NCBI RefSeq assembly: GCF_900100875.1
Contig: NZ_FNKQ01000001.1
Coordinates: 372,001-436,000, forward strand
DNA: 64,000 bases
Direction of reading: 5' to 3'
Source of the DNA: Halopelagius longus
GTDB lineage: Archaea; Halobacteriota; Halobacteria; Halobacteriales; Haloferacaceae
In this document: positions 41,932 through 50,331 of the stretch, piece by piece
Layout of the letters: each line of letters starts with the position of its first letter
Position numbering within the stretch: position 1 is the first letter of the stretch
Notes under the pieces: model-generated
The model's database searches: none
Seen by the model: only the letters and a program-made list of their open reading frames with translations
What the model was told of the DNA's origin: nothing
Made by a program: the position numbers and the translations under genes

Positions 41932-42507
41932 ATGGTTTCTACGGGCGACGTCATCGAAAACCCCGCGACCGGAGAGCGAATCGCATTCCGAACGACGGCC
42001 GAAGACTCCGGCGGGCGAGCGGTCGAGTTCGACTACTACCTCGAACCCGGCGGGTTCGCCGTCGGGAAGTTCGACCACGTTCACCCCCGGCAGGAGGAAC
42101 GAATCGACGTCCGAAGCGGCGAACTCGGCGTTCGAATCGACGGCGACGAGTGGACGGCCACGCCCGGCACGCAGTTCTCCGTGCTCCCCGAGACGGAGCA
42201 CACGGTGTGGAACGCCGGCGACAGGGAGATGCACGCGGTAGTGGAACTGCGCCCCGGACTGAAGATCGAGGCGTTCTTCGAGACGATGTTCGGACTCGCG
42301 CAGGACGGGAAAACCGACCGGCGGGGGATTCCGAGCCCGCTACAGTCGGCGGTTCTCGCCGACGAGTACCGCGAGGAGATACGACCGCCGGTCGTCCCCG
42401 GCCCCGCCGTGAACGCGCTCGCGTCGGTGTTGGCCCCCGTCGGCCGACGAAAGGGGTACCGCGCCCGGTATCCGCGCTACGCCGACCGGACGGCGACCGA
42501 CCGGTGA
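41932..42507 (+). CDS. Cupin-domain protein
   Basis: A 191-residue protein. Residues about 28-110 form a cupin barrel: FAVGKFDHVHPRQEERIDVR is motif 1 with His, His and Glu ligands, and SVLPETEHTVWNAGDREMHA gives motif 2 with His. The C-terminal 80 residues are helical with a basic end. Metal-dependent oxidase, isomerase or sensor roles are all possible; no substrate can be assigned. ATG at 41932 follows gacgag. Confidence 0.85.
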   Translation: MVSTGDVIENPATGERIAFRTTAEDSGGRAVEFDYYLEPGGFAVGKFDHVHPRQEERIDVRSGELGVRIDGDEWTATPGTQFSVLPETEHTVWNAGDREMHAVVELRPGLKIEAFFETMFGLAQDGKTDRRGIPSPLQSAVLADEYREEIRPPVVPGPAVNALASVLAPVGRRKGYRARYPRYADRTATDR

Positions 42508-42526
42508 CCGTCGAGGCGGTGACGCG

Positions 42527-43081
42527 CTACGTCGATTGTAGCTCCTTCATCGCCTCTTTCCCGTACGTCGCGGCGGATATCTCGCCCTCGTTGTACCGCT
42601 CCGCCGCGTCCGTCCGGACCGTGAACTCGCCGAACTCCGCTCCCTCCGGGTCGAGTAGCGTCGCGTCGAGTTTCTCGCCGTCGAACTCGGCTTCGAGTAA
42701 CGCCGCGTACGCCCCGGCGACGGTACCGACTTCGAGCGCCCGGCCCCGTCCCGTCTCGTCGTCGACGGCGTATTCGAGCGAGAGAATCGGCTTCCCCGCT
42801 TTCGTCTCCTCCGAGACGCCCTCGACGGCGAATCCGTGCTCGTCCAGAAACGCCTCGAAGTCGTCCGGCGTCGCTATCTCCGCGCCCTCCGCGCGGTGGA
42901 CGCCCTCCTCGACGAGTTCGAACCGCTGTCGCACCGGAAGCGAAACCTCCTCGTAGCGGTAGAGTTCGTCAAGCGACTTCACCTGCGACTTTCCCGCTTT
43001 GAGCGTCTGCTCGGTGCACCCGGCGAGGGCGACGAGGCTTCCGACAGCGAGGCCGTTACCGAGGAACGTGCGTCGGTTCAT
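42527..43081 (-). CDS. Tat-exported lipoprotein, unknown function
   Basis: A 184-residue protein with a Tat-like NRRTFLGNGLAVGSLVALAG followed by Cys-Thr-Glu, i.e. a lipobox Cys at about residue 22. The mature part is an acidic mixed alpha/beta domain (SLPVRQRFELVEEGVHRAEG, PDDFEAFLDEHGFAVEGV). No enzyme motif is seen. Probably attached to the outer face of the membrane. It converges on the cupin gene with a 19-bp gap. Confidence 0.75.
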   Translation of the reverse strand: MNRRTFLGNGLAVGSLVALAGCTEQTLKAGKSQVKSLDELYRYEEVSLPVRQRFELVEEGVHRAEGAEIATPDDFEAFLDEHGFAVEGVSEETKAGKPILSLEYAVDDETGRGRALEVGTVAGAYAALLEAEFDGEKLDATLLDPEGAEFGEFTVRTDAAERYNEGEISAATYGKEAMKELQST

Positions 43082-43302
43082 CGAACGTGCCCCGCCCGTA
43101 CGGACGGCCGAGGTAAAGCCCCTCGTTCAGGACGGCTCGTAACAAACGATATCTGACACGTCCTCGCGGGATTCGGACCGACCGATCGACGAGAGGCCAT
43201 CCCGTCTGCGTACGCCCGTTATAGTTTCGGAATCCCGACGTTGCTTATCAGTAAAGTTGTCATTTCCACAGCGTCTTCCGTCTCCTCGCAGAACGTGGGG
43301 AC

Positions 43303-44601
43303 ATGGCACTGGAGTTCTACGACCTCGTTTTGATACTCCTCGGAGTCGCGGTCTTAGGGACCGGTCTGCTGCCGCGATACGTCCAACAACTCCCGCTGTC
43401 TCGGCCTCTCATCTGGGTGGCTTTCGGGTTCGCGATATTCTCGTTACCGCTCGGACTCCCCTCTCTCGACCCGGTTCTGCAGGGGGAGTTCACCGAGCGA
43501 ATCACCGAGTTCGGCGTGATTATCGCCCTGATGGTCGCGGGCCTGAAACTCGACCGGCCCCCCGGCCTGAGGGGGTGGGAGTCGACGTGGCGACTCATCG
43601 GAATCACGATGCCGGTGACCATCGGTCTGGCGGCGTTGGTCGGGTGGTGGGTCGTCGGACTGACGATTCCGTCCGCGATGCTGTTAGGCGCGGTCATCGC
43701 GCCGACCGACCCCGTGCTAGCGAGCGAAGTGCAGGTCGAAGGGCCGGAGGGGAGCGACGAAGACGAGATGCTGGACGACGCCGACGGGGGCGAAGACGAG
43801 GCTCGCTTCGCCCTCACGTCGGAGGCGGGACTCAACGACGGGTTCGCCTTCCCCTTTACGTACCTCGCCATCGCCATGGCGCTGATGGGCGTCTCGCCCG
43901 GCAACTGGGTCGGCGAGTGGTTCCTCGTGGACGTGCTCTTCAGAATCGCGGTCGGACTCGCCGTCGGGGCCGGACTCGGATGGGTGATGGCGAAACTCGT
44001 CTTCGTCGAGGAGATTTCGCCGGAAGCCCCCATGGCCCGGTCGCTGTTGGGCGTGGAAGCCCTGGGCGCGACACTCCTCGTGTACGGCTTCATCGAGTTT
44101 ATCGGCGGGTACGGCTTCATCGGCGTCTTCGTCGCCGCGGTCACCATCCGCAACTACGAGTACCGACACGCCTACTACGACCCGCTTCACGACGTCGCCG
44201 AACAGGCCGAGCAACTGACGATGGCGGCGATAATGATTCTCTTCGGCGGGCTGATAGCCAGCGGACTGTTCGCGCCCCTCACGTGGGAACTCGTCGTCGC
44301 GTCGGTGCTCATCGTCCTCGTCGTCCGGCCGGTGTCCGGAATCGTCGCGCTCCTCGGGTTCGACCGAAGTTGGGCCGAACGACTCGTCATCTCCTTCTAC
44401 GGCCTGCGGGGCATCGGGACGTTCTACTACCTCGCGTACGCCCTCAACGAGGCGGCCTTTCGGGACGCGAACGTGCTCTGGGCGGTGTCGGGACTGGCCG
44501 TCTTGCTGTCGGTCGTCCTCGGCGGCATCACCGCGACGCCCGTCGTCGAAGAGTGGTTGGGAGAGTCACCGGAAGTAGAGACGCCGGACACGTCGGGGTG
44601 A
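43303..44601 (+). CDS. Cation:proton antiporter, CPA1/NhaP type
   Basis: A 432-residue membrane protein with about 12 helices. The ion-site motifs of CPA1 exchangers are present: GAVIAPTDPVLASEVQVEG and ALTSEAGLNDGFAFPFTYLA (an ND pair). An acidic cytoplasmic loop of ~25 residues (GSDEDEMLDDADGGEDEA) separates the two motifs. It exchanges Na+ or K+ for H+ across the membrane. The leader contains gcttatcag about 60 bases ahead of the ATG. Together with Mrp and NhaC it is one of three Na+/H+ systems here. Confidence 0.92.
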   Translation: MALEFYDLVLILLGVAVLGTGLLPRYVQQLPLSRPLIWVAFGFAIFSLPLGLPSLDPVLQGEFTERITEFGVIIALMVAGLKLDRPPGLRGWESTWRLIGITMPVTIGLAALVGWWVVGLTIPSAMLLGAVIAPTDPVLASEVQVEGPEGSDEDEMLDDADGGEDEARFALTSEAGLNDGFAFPFTYLAIAMALMGVSPGNWVGEWFLVDVLFRIAVGLAVGAGLGWVMAKLVFVEEISPEAPMARSLLGVEALGATLLVYGFIEFIGGYGFIGVFVAAVTIRNYEYRHAYYDPLHDVAEQAEQLTMAAIMILFGGLIASGLFAPLTWELVVASVLIVLVVRPVSGIVALLGFDRSWAERLVISFYGLRGIGTFYYLAYALNEAAFRDANVLWAVSGLAVLLSVVLGGITATPVVEEWLGESPEVETPDTSG

Positions 44602-44655
44602 CCGACGACTGCGGTCAGAACGGAGACGTTCGCGGCACCGAATCGGCGCCCGGTG

Positions 44656-44898
44656 TTACTCTTTGATGAGGAGGATGCCGTCGTTCGTGGTTATCTCGGT
44701 CGCCTCCGGCGGCACGTCGAACTCGAACTGGTTCTCGCCCGCGACGACGATGGCCGTCTCGCCGACGATGTCCACCGTCGCCTCGACGCCGGGTCCGAAG
44801 TCGATGGCGACGACGCTCTCGCCCTCGTAGTCTCGGTGGGCGATGGTGATATCCTCTCGTTCGTTCGCCGCGGAACGCAACTGTCGGGGTGCCTCCAT
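44656..44898 (-). CDS. Small Hsp20-like protein
   Basis: An 80-residue acidic protein whose sequence AHRDYEGESVVAIDFGPGVE, ATVDIVGETAIVVAGENQFE and FDVPPEATEITTNDGILLIK follows the strand order of an alpha-crystallin (Hsp20) beta-sandwich, including a final GIL-like motif. It lacks the N-terminal and C-terminal arms of true small heat-shock proteins. A chaperone-like role is possible but unproven. ATG at 44898 is chosen; the longer frame is basic. Confidence 0.7.
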   Translation of the reverse strand: MEAPRQLRSAANEREDITIAHRDYEGESVVAIDFGPGVEATVDIVGETAIVVAGENQFEFDVPPEATEITTNDGILLIKE

Positions 44899-45051
44899 AC
44901 GCTCGAAGTTGGGTCCGTCCGTCCCTAAGTGCTGTGCCCGGTCGGACGGCGGCGAACGGCCGACTGCGCCCCCGTCGCCCCCGTATCGCCAGTAGACTGA
45001 AGCGCCGCGCAACCGTCTCTCGGAGGTGGCGCCCCACGGCGCCCTGAGAGT

Positions 45052-45450
45052 ATGCAACGAGAGGAACTACTCGACGGAGTCGCTCGACGGGCCCGACTCG
45101 AATCGCACGACGAAGCGGAACACGCCGCGCTGGCGACGCTTCAGACGCTCGGCGAACACATCTCCGAAGGGGAGGCCGAGGACGTCGCCGAGAGACTCCC
45201 GGACGAGTACGAACAGACGGTCACCGACCGGAGCGACGCGACGCCGCAGGAGTTCTCCACCGAGGGGTTCGTCCGGAGCGTCGCCCGGCGCGAACGCGGG
45301 GACGTAGGCGGCGAAGAGGCGCGGACGCACGCCCGCGCGGTGTTCGCGACGCTCGCGGACGCCGGCCTCGAAGACGAACTGCAGGACGCGCGGTCGCAAC
45401 TGCCGGACGAGTTCGACACGCTGTTCGAGACCGACGGCCTCGCCGAGTGA
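45052..45450 (+). CDS. DUF2267 family protein
   Basis: A 132-residue helical acidic protein. Two repeats typical of DUF2267 are seen: EAEHAALATLQTLGEHISEG with EAEDVAERLPDEY, and EARTHARAVFATLADAGLED with LQDARSQLPDEFDTLF. The biochemical role is unknown. It is often found with stress genes. It is divergent from the Hsp20-like gene. Its stop codon lies in the palindrome gtgaggcctcac. Confidence 0.85.
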   Translation: MQREELLDGVARRARLESHDEAEHAALATLQTLGEHISEGEAEDVAERLPDEYEQTVTDRSDATPQEFSTEGFVRSVARRERGDVGGEEARTHARAVFATLADAGLEDELQDARSQLPDEFDTLFETDGLAE

Positions 45451-45556
45451 GGCCTCACACCCCTCCGGCGGCGCGGTTCGCTTCGCGCTCTCTTCTCTCG
45501 CGGCGTCGAAGCGCGGCGAGTCGATAGCGCCCGCGACGGTCGGAGGCATCGCGCGG

Positions 45557-46666
45557 TCACTCGACGGGGAAGCGGAGCACCGCGGCCACGCCGAACGCCT
45601 CCGCGAATCGCGCGCCGTCCTCGGTGTCCGGGGGAACGGCGACGAACTCGCCGCCCGCCTCGGTCACTCGCTCCTCGTACTCGCGCAGGTCCTCGACCGG
45701 CCGCGCGCCGGAGACCAAGAGCGTCTCCACCGCGTCGAACTCCAAGGCTCGCTCGACTTCCTCCTCGCCGTAGGCGACTTCGTCGTCGCCGTCGTCTCGG
45801 AGGCCGTCGCGGAAGCGTTCGAGGGCCTCGCGGACCTCCTCTCCCTCCGCGTCGTCCATCGCGTCTCGCCCCTTCTCGGCGAGTTGCGTCAGTCCCTGCT
45901 CGGTGGCGTACTCGACGGAGAACGTCCCGCCGACCACCGCGTCGCGGAGTCTGTGGTCTAAGTGGTCGCCGTCTTCGAACTCCTCGACGGTGACCGTCGT
46001 CCCGCCGACGAGAAGTCCGTCCACCGTCGGGGCTCCGTCCTCGCCCGCCCCGTCTTCGAGGAACGCTCGCTCCGCCTCGGCCGCCACGTCGTCGAAGAAC
46101 TCCTCTTTCTGACGCGCTCTGTCGCGTTCGAACCGGTCGGCCGACTGCCCGCCCGCCTTCGTCTTCCCCATCACGTCGCTGTCTATCGTCTCGACCGCCT
46201 CGACCCGGTCGCCGTCGAACCGGCCCAACGCCGCGCCGCCGCGTTCGACCACGAGGAGGCCGTACGTCGAGGAGTCGCCCGCGGCGGCCGCTAGCGCCTC
46301 GGCGTCGAACTCGTTCGACCACTCGTAGCGCTCCTCCCGAATCGGGTTCGGTAAGTCGTCGAAGACGTACTCGCTGAGGTCCTCCTCGTCGCCGGTGACG
46401 CCGACGTAGACGACGAGTCCGCCATCCGGCGTCTCGCCGTACTCGTGGAGGATCTGTTTGGTCCGTTCGAGCACCGCTCTGCGGGCCGTCGACGACTCGT
46501 CGGCGTGGATGTACTCGGCCTCGGCGTACTCCTCCTCGACCCGTTCGAGCGTCTCGCCGAGCGACTCCTCCGGCGGAATCGCGACCGTGAGCAGGTCGTC
46601 GCCGCCGCCGGACGCGTTCGATACGGCCTCGATGCGCTCTCGAAGTTCGTAGTTTGACGTAGTCAT
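45557..46666 (-). CDS. Vms1-like peptidyl-tRNA hydrolase / aRF1 paralogue
   Basis: A 369-residue eRF1-fold protein. The N-domain aligns with archaeal aRF1 around EEEYAEAEYIHADESSTARR and LVVYVG, but where aRF1 has the stop-codon-reading NIKS motif this protein has YIHAD. The middle domain keeps the catalytic KTKAGGQSADRFERDRARQK with GGQ at about residues 172-174. The C-domain (from VEEFEDGDHLD) matches the ribosome-partner-binding part. This fits the Vms1/Ankzf1 or VLRF1 group that frees nascent chains from stalled ribosomes rather than terminating at stop codons. The usual aRF1 must be elsewhere. ATG at 46666 is supported by the aRF1-like start. Confidence 0.8.
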   Translation of the reverse strand: MTTSNYELRERIEAVSNASGGGDDLLTVAIPPEESLGETLERVEEEYAEAEYIHADESSTARRAVLERTKQILHEYGETPDGGLVVYVGVTGDEEDLSEYVFDDLPNPIREERYEWSNEFDAEALAAAAGDSSTYGLLVVERGGAALGRFDGDRVEAVETIDSDVMGKTKAGGQSADRFERDRARQKEEFFDDVAAEAERAFLEDGAGEDGAPTVDGLLVGGTTVTVEEFEDGDHLDHRLRDAVVGGTFSVEYATEQGLTQLAEKGRDAMDDAEGEEVREALERFRDGLRDDGDDEVAYGEEEVERALEFDAVETLLVSGARPVEDLREYEERVTEAGGEFVAVPPDTEDGARFAEAFGVAAVLRFPVE

Positions 46667-46847
46667 CGTGAGTCGGATACGGCGACCACCGCCCCGCCGG
46701 CATCGCTCGGTGACGACGGTTTGACCGAGTACACCGCTCGGGCGCTTGTATCTCTCGGCCCCCATCACGCCGGACGCGGCGCGGTCCCCCCCGCAACGAC
46801 GCCCGACGGCCACAACCGGGTTCAACGGAGCGTCCGTGCACTTTCGT

Positions 46848-47624
46848 ATGTCCACCGTCCGCTCCGTCGCCGGCCTCGCGAAGGACCGCAACCTCACTTA
46901 CCTCGCGGCGGGCATCGCCTACTACGCGTTCGTGTCGATAATCCCGCTGATGTTGCTCGCCGTGGCGCTGGCGTCGTTCTTCGGGGGGCAGGCGCTGGCC
47001 GACCGCATCGTCGGCATGCTCAGTCAGCAGATATCGTCCGCCGGGGCGCAAGTCGTGACCCAGACGCTGACCAGCACCGCCGGACGAGGGGCCGCGTCAG
47101 TGGTCGGGTTCGTCACGTTGCTGTGGAGCGCGCTGAAACTCTTTCGCGGCCTCGACCAAGCGTTCGACGAGGTGTACGCGAACGAAATAGACGTCTCGAT
47201 AGTCGAGCAGGTGATCGACGCGCTGGTCGTCATCGTCGGAATCGCGCTGGCCGTCGCTCTCGTCGTCGCCGTCGGCATCGTGCTCTCGATACTGAGCCTG
47301 CAGATTCCGTTCGCGAACGTGCTCGGAACGCTCGTTTTAATTATCGTCCTCACGCTCGCGTTCCTGCCGATATACTACGTGCTCCCGCCGGTGGACGTGT
47401 CGGTTCGGGAGGTGCTGCCGGGAACGGTCGTCGCCGCCGTCGGCTGGGTGCTCCTTCAGGTCGGCTTCCGAATCTACGCGGCCAACGCGGGGCGCTACGC
47501 CGCCTACGGCGTCATCGGCGCTGTCCTCCTGTTCGTCACGTGGCTCTACTTCGCCAGCATCGTGATGCTTCTCGGCGCGGCGGTGAACGCCGTGCGCCGG
47601 GGGACGACGACGGAAACGTGGTAG
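46848..47624 (+). CDS. YihY/BrkB-family inner membrane protein
   Basis: A 258-residue membrane protein with six helices. The family signature is visible at NLTYLAAGIAYYAFVSIIPL, LFRGLDQAFDEVYANE and PTIYYVLPP-like FLPIYYVLPPVDVSVREVLP, and near the end YGVIGAVLLFVTWLYFASIV. The function of YihY proteins is not settled; a transport or envelope role is proposed. ATG at 46848 is preceded by tttcgt. It is divergent from the Vms1-like gene. Confidence 0.9.
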   Translation: MSTVRSVAGLAKDRNLTYLAAGIAYYAFVSIIPLMLLAVALASFFGGQALADRIVGMLSQQISSAGAQVVTQTLTSTAGRGAASVVGFVTLLWSALKLFRGLDQAFDEVYANEIDVSIVEQVIDALVVIVGIALAVALVVAVGIVLSILSLQIPFANVLGTLVLIIVLTLAFLPIYYVLPPVDVSVREVLPGTVVAAVGWVLLQVGFRIYAANAGRYAAYGVIGAVLLFVTWLYFASIVMLLGAAVNAVRRGTTTETW

Positions 47625-47641
47625 ACGCCCGACTCGGGTTT

Positions 47642-47663
47642 TCGACGCGCGGCCGCGCGTCGA
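47642..47663. terminator. Perfect 22-bp palindrome between convergent genes
   Basis: tcgacgcgcggccgcgcgtcga is fully self-complementary and sits in the 60-bp gap between the stops of the YihY gene and the histidine kinase gene. A T4 run (gtttt) precedes it on the plus strand. The symmetric form suits a two-way terminator or a protein site. Confidence 0.5.
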
Positions 47664-47684
47664 GTGGGCCGTCGCCGCGGGCGT

Positions 47685-49325
47685 TCAGCGGGCGACCGGC
47701 TCCGATTCGACGGTTTCGACGCCGGAGAACTCGAACCGGACGCCGCCGTCGGGGCTCTCGCCGAGCGACACCGACCAGCCGTGGGCTTCGGCGACGCTCC
47801 GGACGATGTTGAGTCCGAACCCGGTGCCCTCGGCGTTCGTCGAGTGGCCCGCCTCGAACACCGTCTCTCGTTCGTCCGCCGGGATACCGGGTCCGTCGTC
47901 CTCGACGGCGAACCCCGCGTCCGTCCGTCTGACCGTGACGGTCACCTCGGGGCCGGCGTGTTCCACGCTGTCGTCGGCCCCCGGCCGACTACTCGTGGAA
48001 CCGTGTTCCACGCTGTTCCCGAACAGGTTTTCGAGTAGCTCCCGCAGTCTGCTCTGGTCGCACGCGACGGTCCCGAGTTCGTCCGCGATTCGGAGCGTCG
48101 CCGCCGAGGAACCCGCCGTCTCCCACGCCGCCTCGACGACGTCCGCGAGGGGGACGTCGTCGAACGCGTCTACAGCCGCCCCCTGACGAGCGAGCGTCAA
48201 CAGGTCCTCGATGAGTTCGTCCATCCGTCCCAACGCGTCCTCGACGCGCGCGAAGTGTTGCTCGTCGCCCTCCTCTCGCGCGAGTTCGAGGAACCCCTCC
48301 GCGACGTTTAGGGGGTTGCGGAGGTCGTGTGAGACGACGCCCGCGAACTCCTCTAACCGCTCGTTCTGCCGCTCCAACTCCCGCTCTCGTTCCGCGAGTC
48401 GTTCGTGCGTCTCTATCGAGGCGACGGCGTGACCGATGGTCTCGCCGAGTTCGGACAGCACCTCTCGCTCCCGTTCGTCGAACACGTTCTGCCGGTCAGC
48501 GTAGATGCTGACGAACCCGTACACGGAGTCGTCGTCGCTTATCGGGACGACGGCCAACGACTCGACGCCTCGCGCCTCGAACTGCTCCCACCACGGTTCC
48601 ATCGTCGGGTCGGCGAACACGTCGGGGATGCACTGTATCTCCCCGGTCTTGATGGCGCGGCCGCCCGCGCCCTGTCCCGACGGGTCGTCGTTTACCGTGA
48701 TTTCGAGCGAATCGAAGTACGCGTCTTCGAACCCCGCCCACGCCGCGGGTCGAACGTGGCTGTCGCCCTCCTCGTACCGGCCGACCCACGCCGCGTCGTA
48801 CGGATCCGACTCCGTCAGCCGGTCGCAGACGGCCTGTTCGAGCGCACCTCGCTCGGAGTTCCCCACGAGTTCCTGCGTCGCGATGCGGAGCGTGTCGTTG
48901 ATGCGGTTGGCCTCCTCCAGCGACTGCTGGTGTTCCTGACTCCGGGCGTCGTAGACGCCGACGAGCAACCCGATGAGCGCACCGGCCGTCGCGGCGTTGA
49001 GAATCGGTACGAACGCCCACGGCAGCGGAAACCCCCTGAGGACGGCGCCCGCCACCGTCCACCCGCCGAGTATCGACAGCGCGACGGCGCCGACGCCCAT
49101 CCACGCCAGCATCCGCTCCACGAACTGCCGCCCGGCGAATCGCCCCCGCGCCATCGCCGCGCCGACGACGGTCATCGAAACCGAGAGAACGAGCGGAAAC
49201 AGCTCTATCGCCAACTCCGGTGGCGTCGACGGAATGGCGAGGACTTTCTCCAGGTGGAATAGGCTGAGCAGGACACCGACCCCGGCGACCGCTCCTCCCC
49301 CCTTCCGAGCCGAGACACCTCTCAT
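47685..49325 (-). CDS. Sensor histidine kinase with membrane and GAF domains
   Basis: A 546-residue kinase. Residues about 10-135 form about four membrane helices; residues about 160-315 form a GAF sensor domain (PYDAAWVGRYEEGD, SLAVVPISDDDSVYGFVSIY). The HisKA box GVVSHDLRNPLNVAEGFLEL carries the phosphoacceptor His. The ATPase part shows the N-box LRELLENLFGNSVEHG, G1 VEDDGPGIP and G2 GTGFGLNIV. No response regulator is adjacent, as is common in haloarchaea. ATG at 49325 is chosen because a TATA box lies about 28 bases ahead; the GTG upstream would place the box inside the gene. Confidence 0.92.
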   Translation of the reverse strand: MRGVSARKGGGAVAGVGVLLSLFHLEKVLAIPSTPPELAIELFPLVLSVSMTVVGAAMARGRFAGRQFVERMLAWMGVGAVALSILGGWTVAGAVLRGFPLPWAFVPILNAATAGALIGLLVGVYDARSQEHQQSLEEANRINDTLRIATQELVGNSERGALEQAVCDRLTESDPYDAAWVGRYEEGDSHVRPAAWAGFEDAYFDSLEITVNDDPSGQGAGGRAIKTGEIQCIPDVFADPTMEPWWEQFEARGVESLAVVPISDDDSVYGFVSIYADRQNVFDEREREVLSELGETIGHAVASIETHERLAERERELERQNERLEEFAGVVSHDLRNPLNVAEGFLELAREEGDEQHFARVEDALGRMDELIEDLLTLARQGAAVDAFDDVPLADVVEAAWETAGSSAATLRIADELGTVACDQSRLRELLENLFGNSVEHGSTSSRPGADDSVEHAGPEVTVTVRRTDAGFAVEDDGPGIPADERETVFEAGHSTNAEGTGFGLNIVRSVAEAHGWSVSLGESPDGGVRFEFSGVETVESEPVAR

Positions 49326-49350
49326 TGGCGTACCTGACGGAGGCACCGTG

Positions 49351-49358
49351 ATATAAGT
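49351..49358 (-). promoter_or_regulatory. TATA box for the histidine kinase gene
   Basis: The minus strand reads gaacttatatcacgg, with acttatat 26-33 bases ahead of the ATG at 49325. This indicates a leaderless mRNA and decides the start. Confidence 0.6.
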
Positions 49359-49580
49359 TCGCACAACAGTCACACAGGATACAATAACGTGGGAAACGCA
49401 ATCGCGGCGGATTACGCACGCGCGATGACGTTACCGTTCCGCCGAACGAGAGTACTGTGAGACGATTGAGGCCGTGGCGGACGCGAAAACGCGGGGACTC
49501 GAATCCGAACTGTCACCGACTTGCGAACTGGGTCGCACGCCCCGTACGGAACCGAAAGAAAAGCGTCGGCGCGGAGTCGG

Positions 49581-50069
49581 TTACCCGGCGACTTCCTCTT
49601 GGTCGAACTGCTCGCTGGCCTCGGTGACTTCTTCGAGCGCGTCCTGCTCTTCGCGGAGCGTCTCCGCCAACGTGTCCGCCACGTCGTCGTGACCGGTCTT
49701 CTGAGCCAGCGACGTGAGGTTACCGTAGGCGGCGATTTCGTAGTGTTCGGTCTTCTGCCCGACGCCCATGTTGTACCGGTCGAGCACGTCGCCGTCGTTC
49801 TCCTGTGCGAACTGTTCGTGCTCGTCGATGAGGGCGTCGATGACCTGCTCCTGCTTGGTCTGGGCCTCCTCACCTATCTGCTCGAACACCTGCTCCAGGC
49901 GCTCTATCTGCTCCCGCGTCTCGTCGCGGTGCTCGGAGAACCCCTGACTGGCGGCCTCGTCGTCGGTCTGATCGGCGAGGGTTTCCAGCGCATCGACGAG
50001 TTGTTGCTCCGCGTAGTACAGTTCTTGGAGCCCTTCGACGAAGAGCTCGTCCATCGAGTCGGTAGTCAT
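49581..50069 (-). CDS. DUF892 (YciE/YciF) ferritin-like protein
   Basis: A 162-residue helical protein. MDELFVEGLQELYYAEQQLV is the family entry, with Glu residues and HRDETREQIERLEQVFEQIG supplying ferritin-like di-iron ligands. QKTEHYEIAAYGNLTSLAQK is the third helix. Related proteins are induced under osmotic or oxidative stress. No other ferritin gene is adjacent. Full length for the family. Confidence 0.9.
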   Translation of the reverse strand: MTTDSMDELFVEGLQELYYAEQQLVDALETLADQTDDEAASQGFSEHRDETREQIERLEQVFEQIGEEAQTKQEQVIDALIDEHEQFAQENDGDVLDRYNMGVGQKTEHYEIAAYGNLTSLAQKTGHDDVADTLAETLREEQDALEEVTEASEQFDQEEVAG

Positions 50070-50204
50070 GGTTCGTCTCTCGTTTCGTCCGAGTGCTCAA
50101 TGAGCGACCGGGTTGTATGTGCAGGTCGGTCACCGCTGGGTGGACGACCGACGAGCATACTGGTCGGTGGTCGTTCGGCGGGCGACGCCAGCACTCCCCG
50201 CTCT

Positions 50205-50273
50205 CATCGCCGCGAGGCGATGCGCTCGTGAAAGTATCCGTTCTCCGAACGACACCGCGAAGCTGTCGTTCGG
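50205..50273. ncRNA. Two perfect hairpins in an intergenic region; possible RNA element
   Basis: Hairpin 1 is catcgcc-gcga-ggcgatg (50205-50222), a 7-bp stem with a GNRA-type tetraloop on the plus strand. Hairpin 2 is ccgaacgaca and tgtcgttcgg around a 9-base loop (50245-50273). Both lie in the 262-bp divergent gap between the DUF892 gene and the exported repeat protein. They could be a small RNA, a 5' leader or operator sites. Confidence 0.35.
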
Positions 50274-50331
50274 GGCGTCTTTCTGCCGCTCCTGAGATGT
50301 GACTAAGTGACTCCCGGCCGTCACGATACAT

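Noticed and set aside
49440-49580. Short plus-strand gene upstream of the DUF892 stop
   Set aside because: The open frames run into the DUF892 gene from the opposite side and have no promoter or ribosome site.
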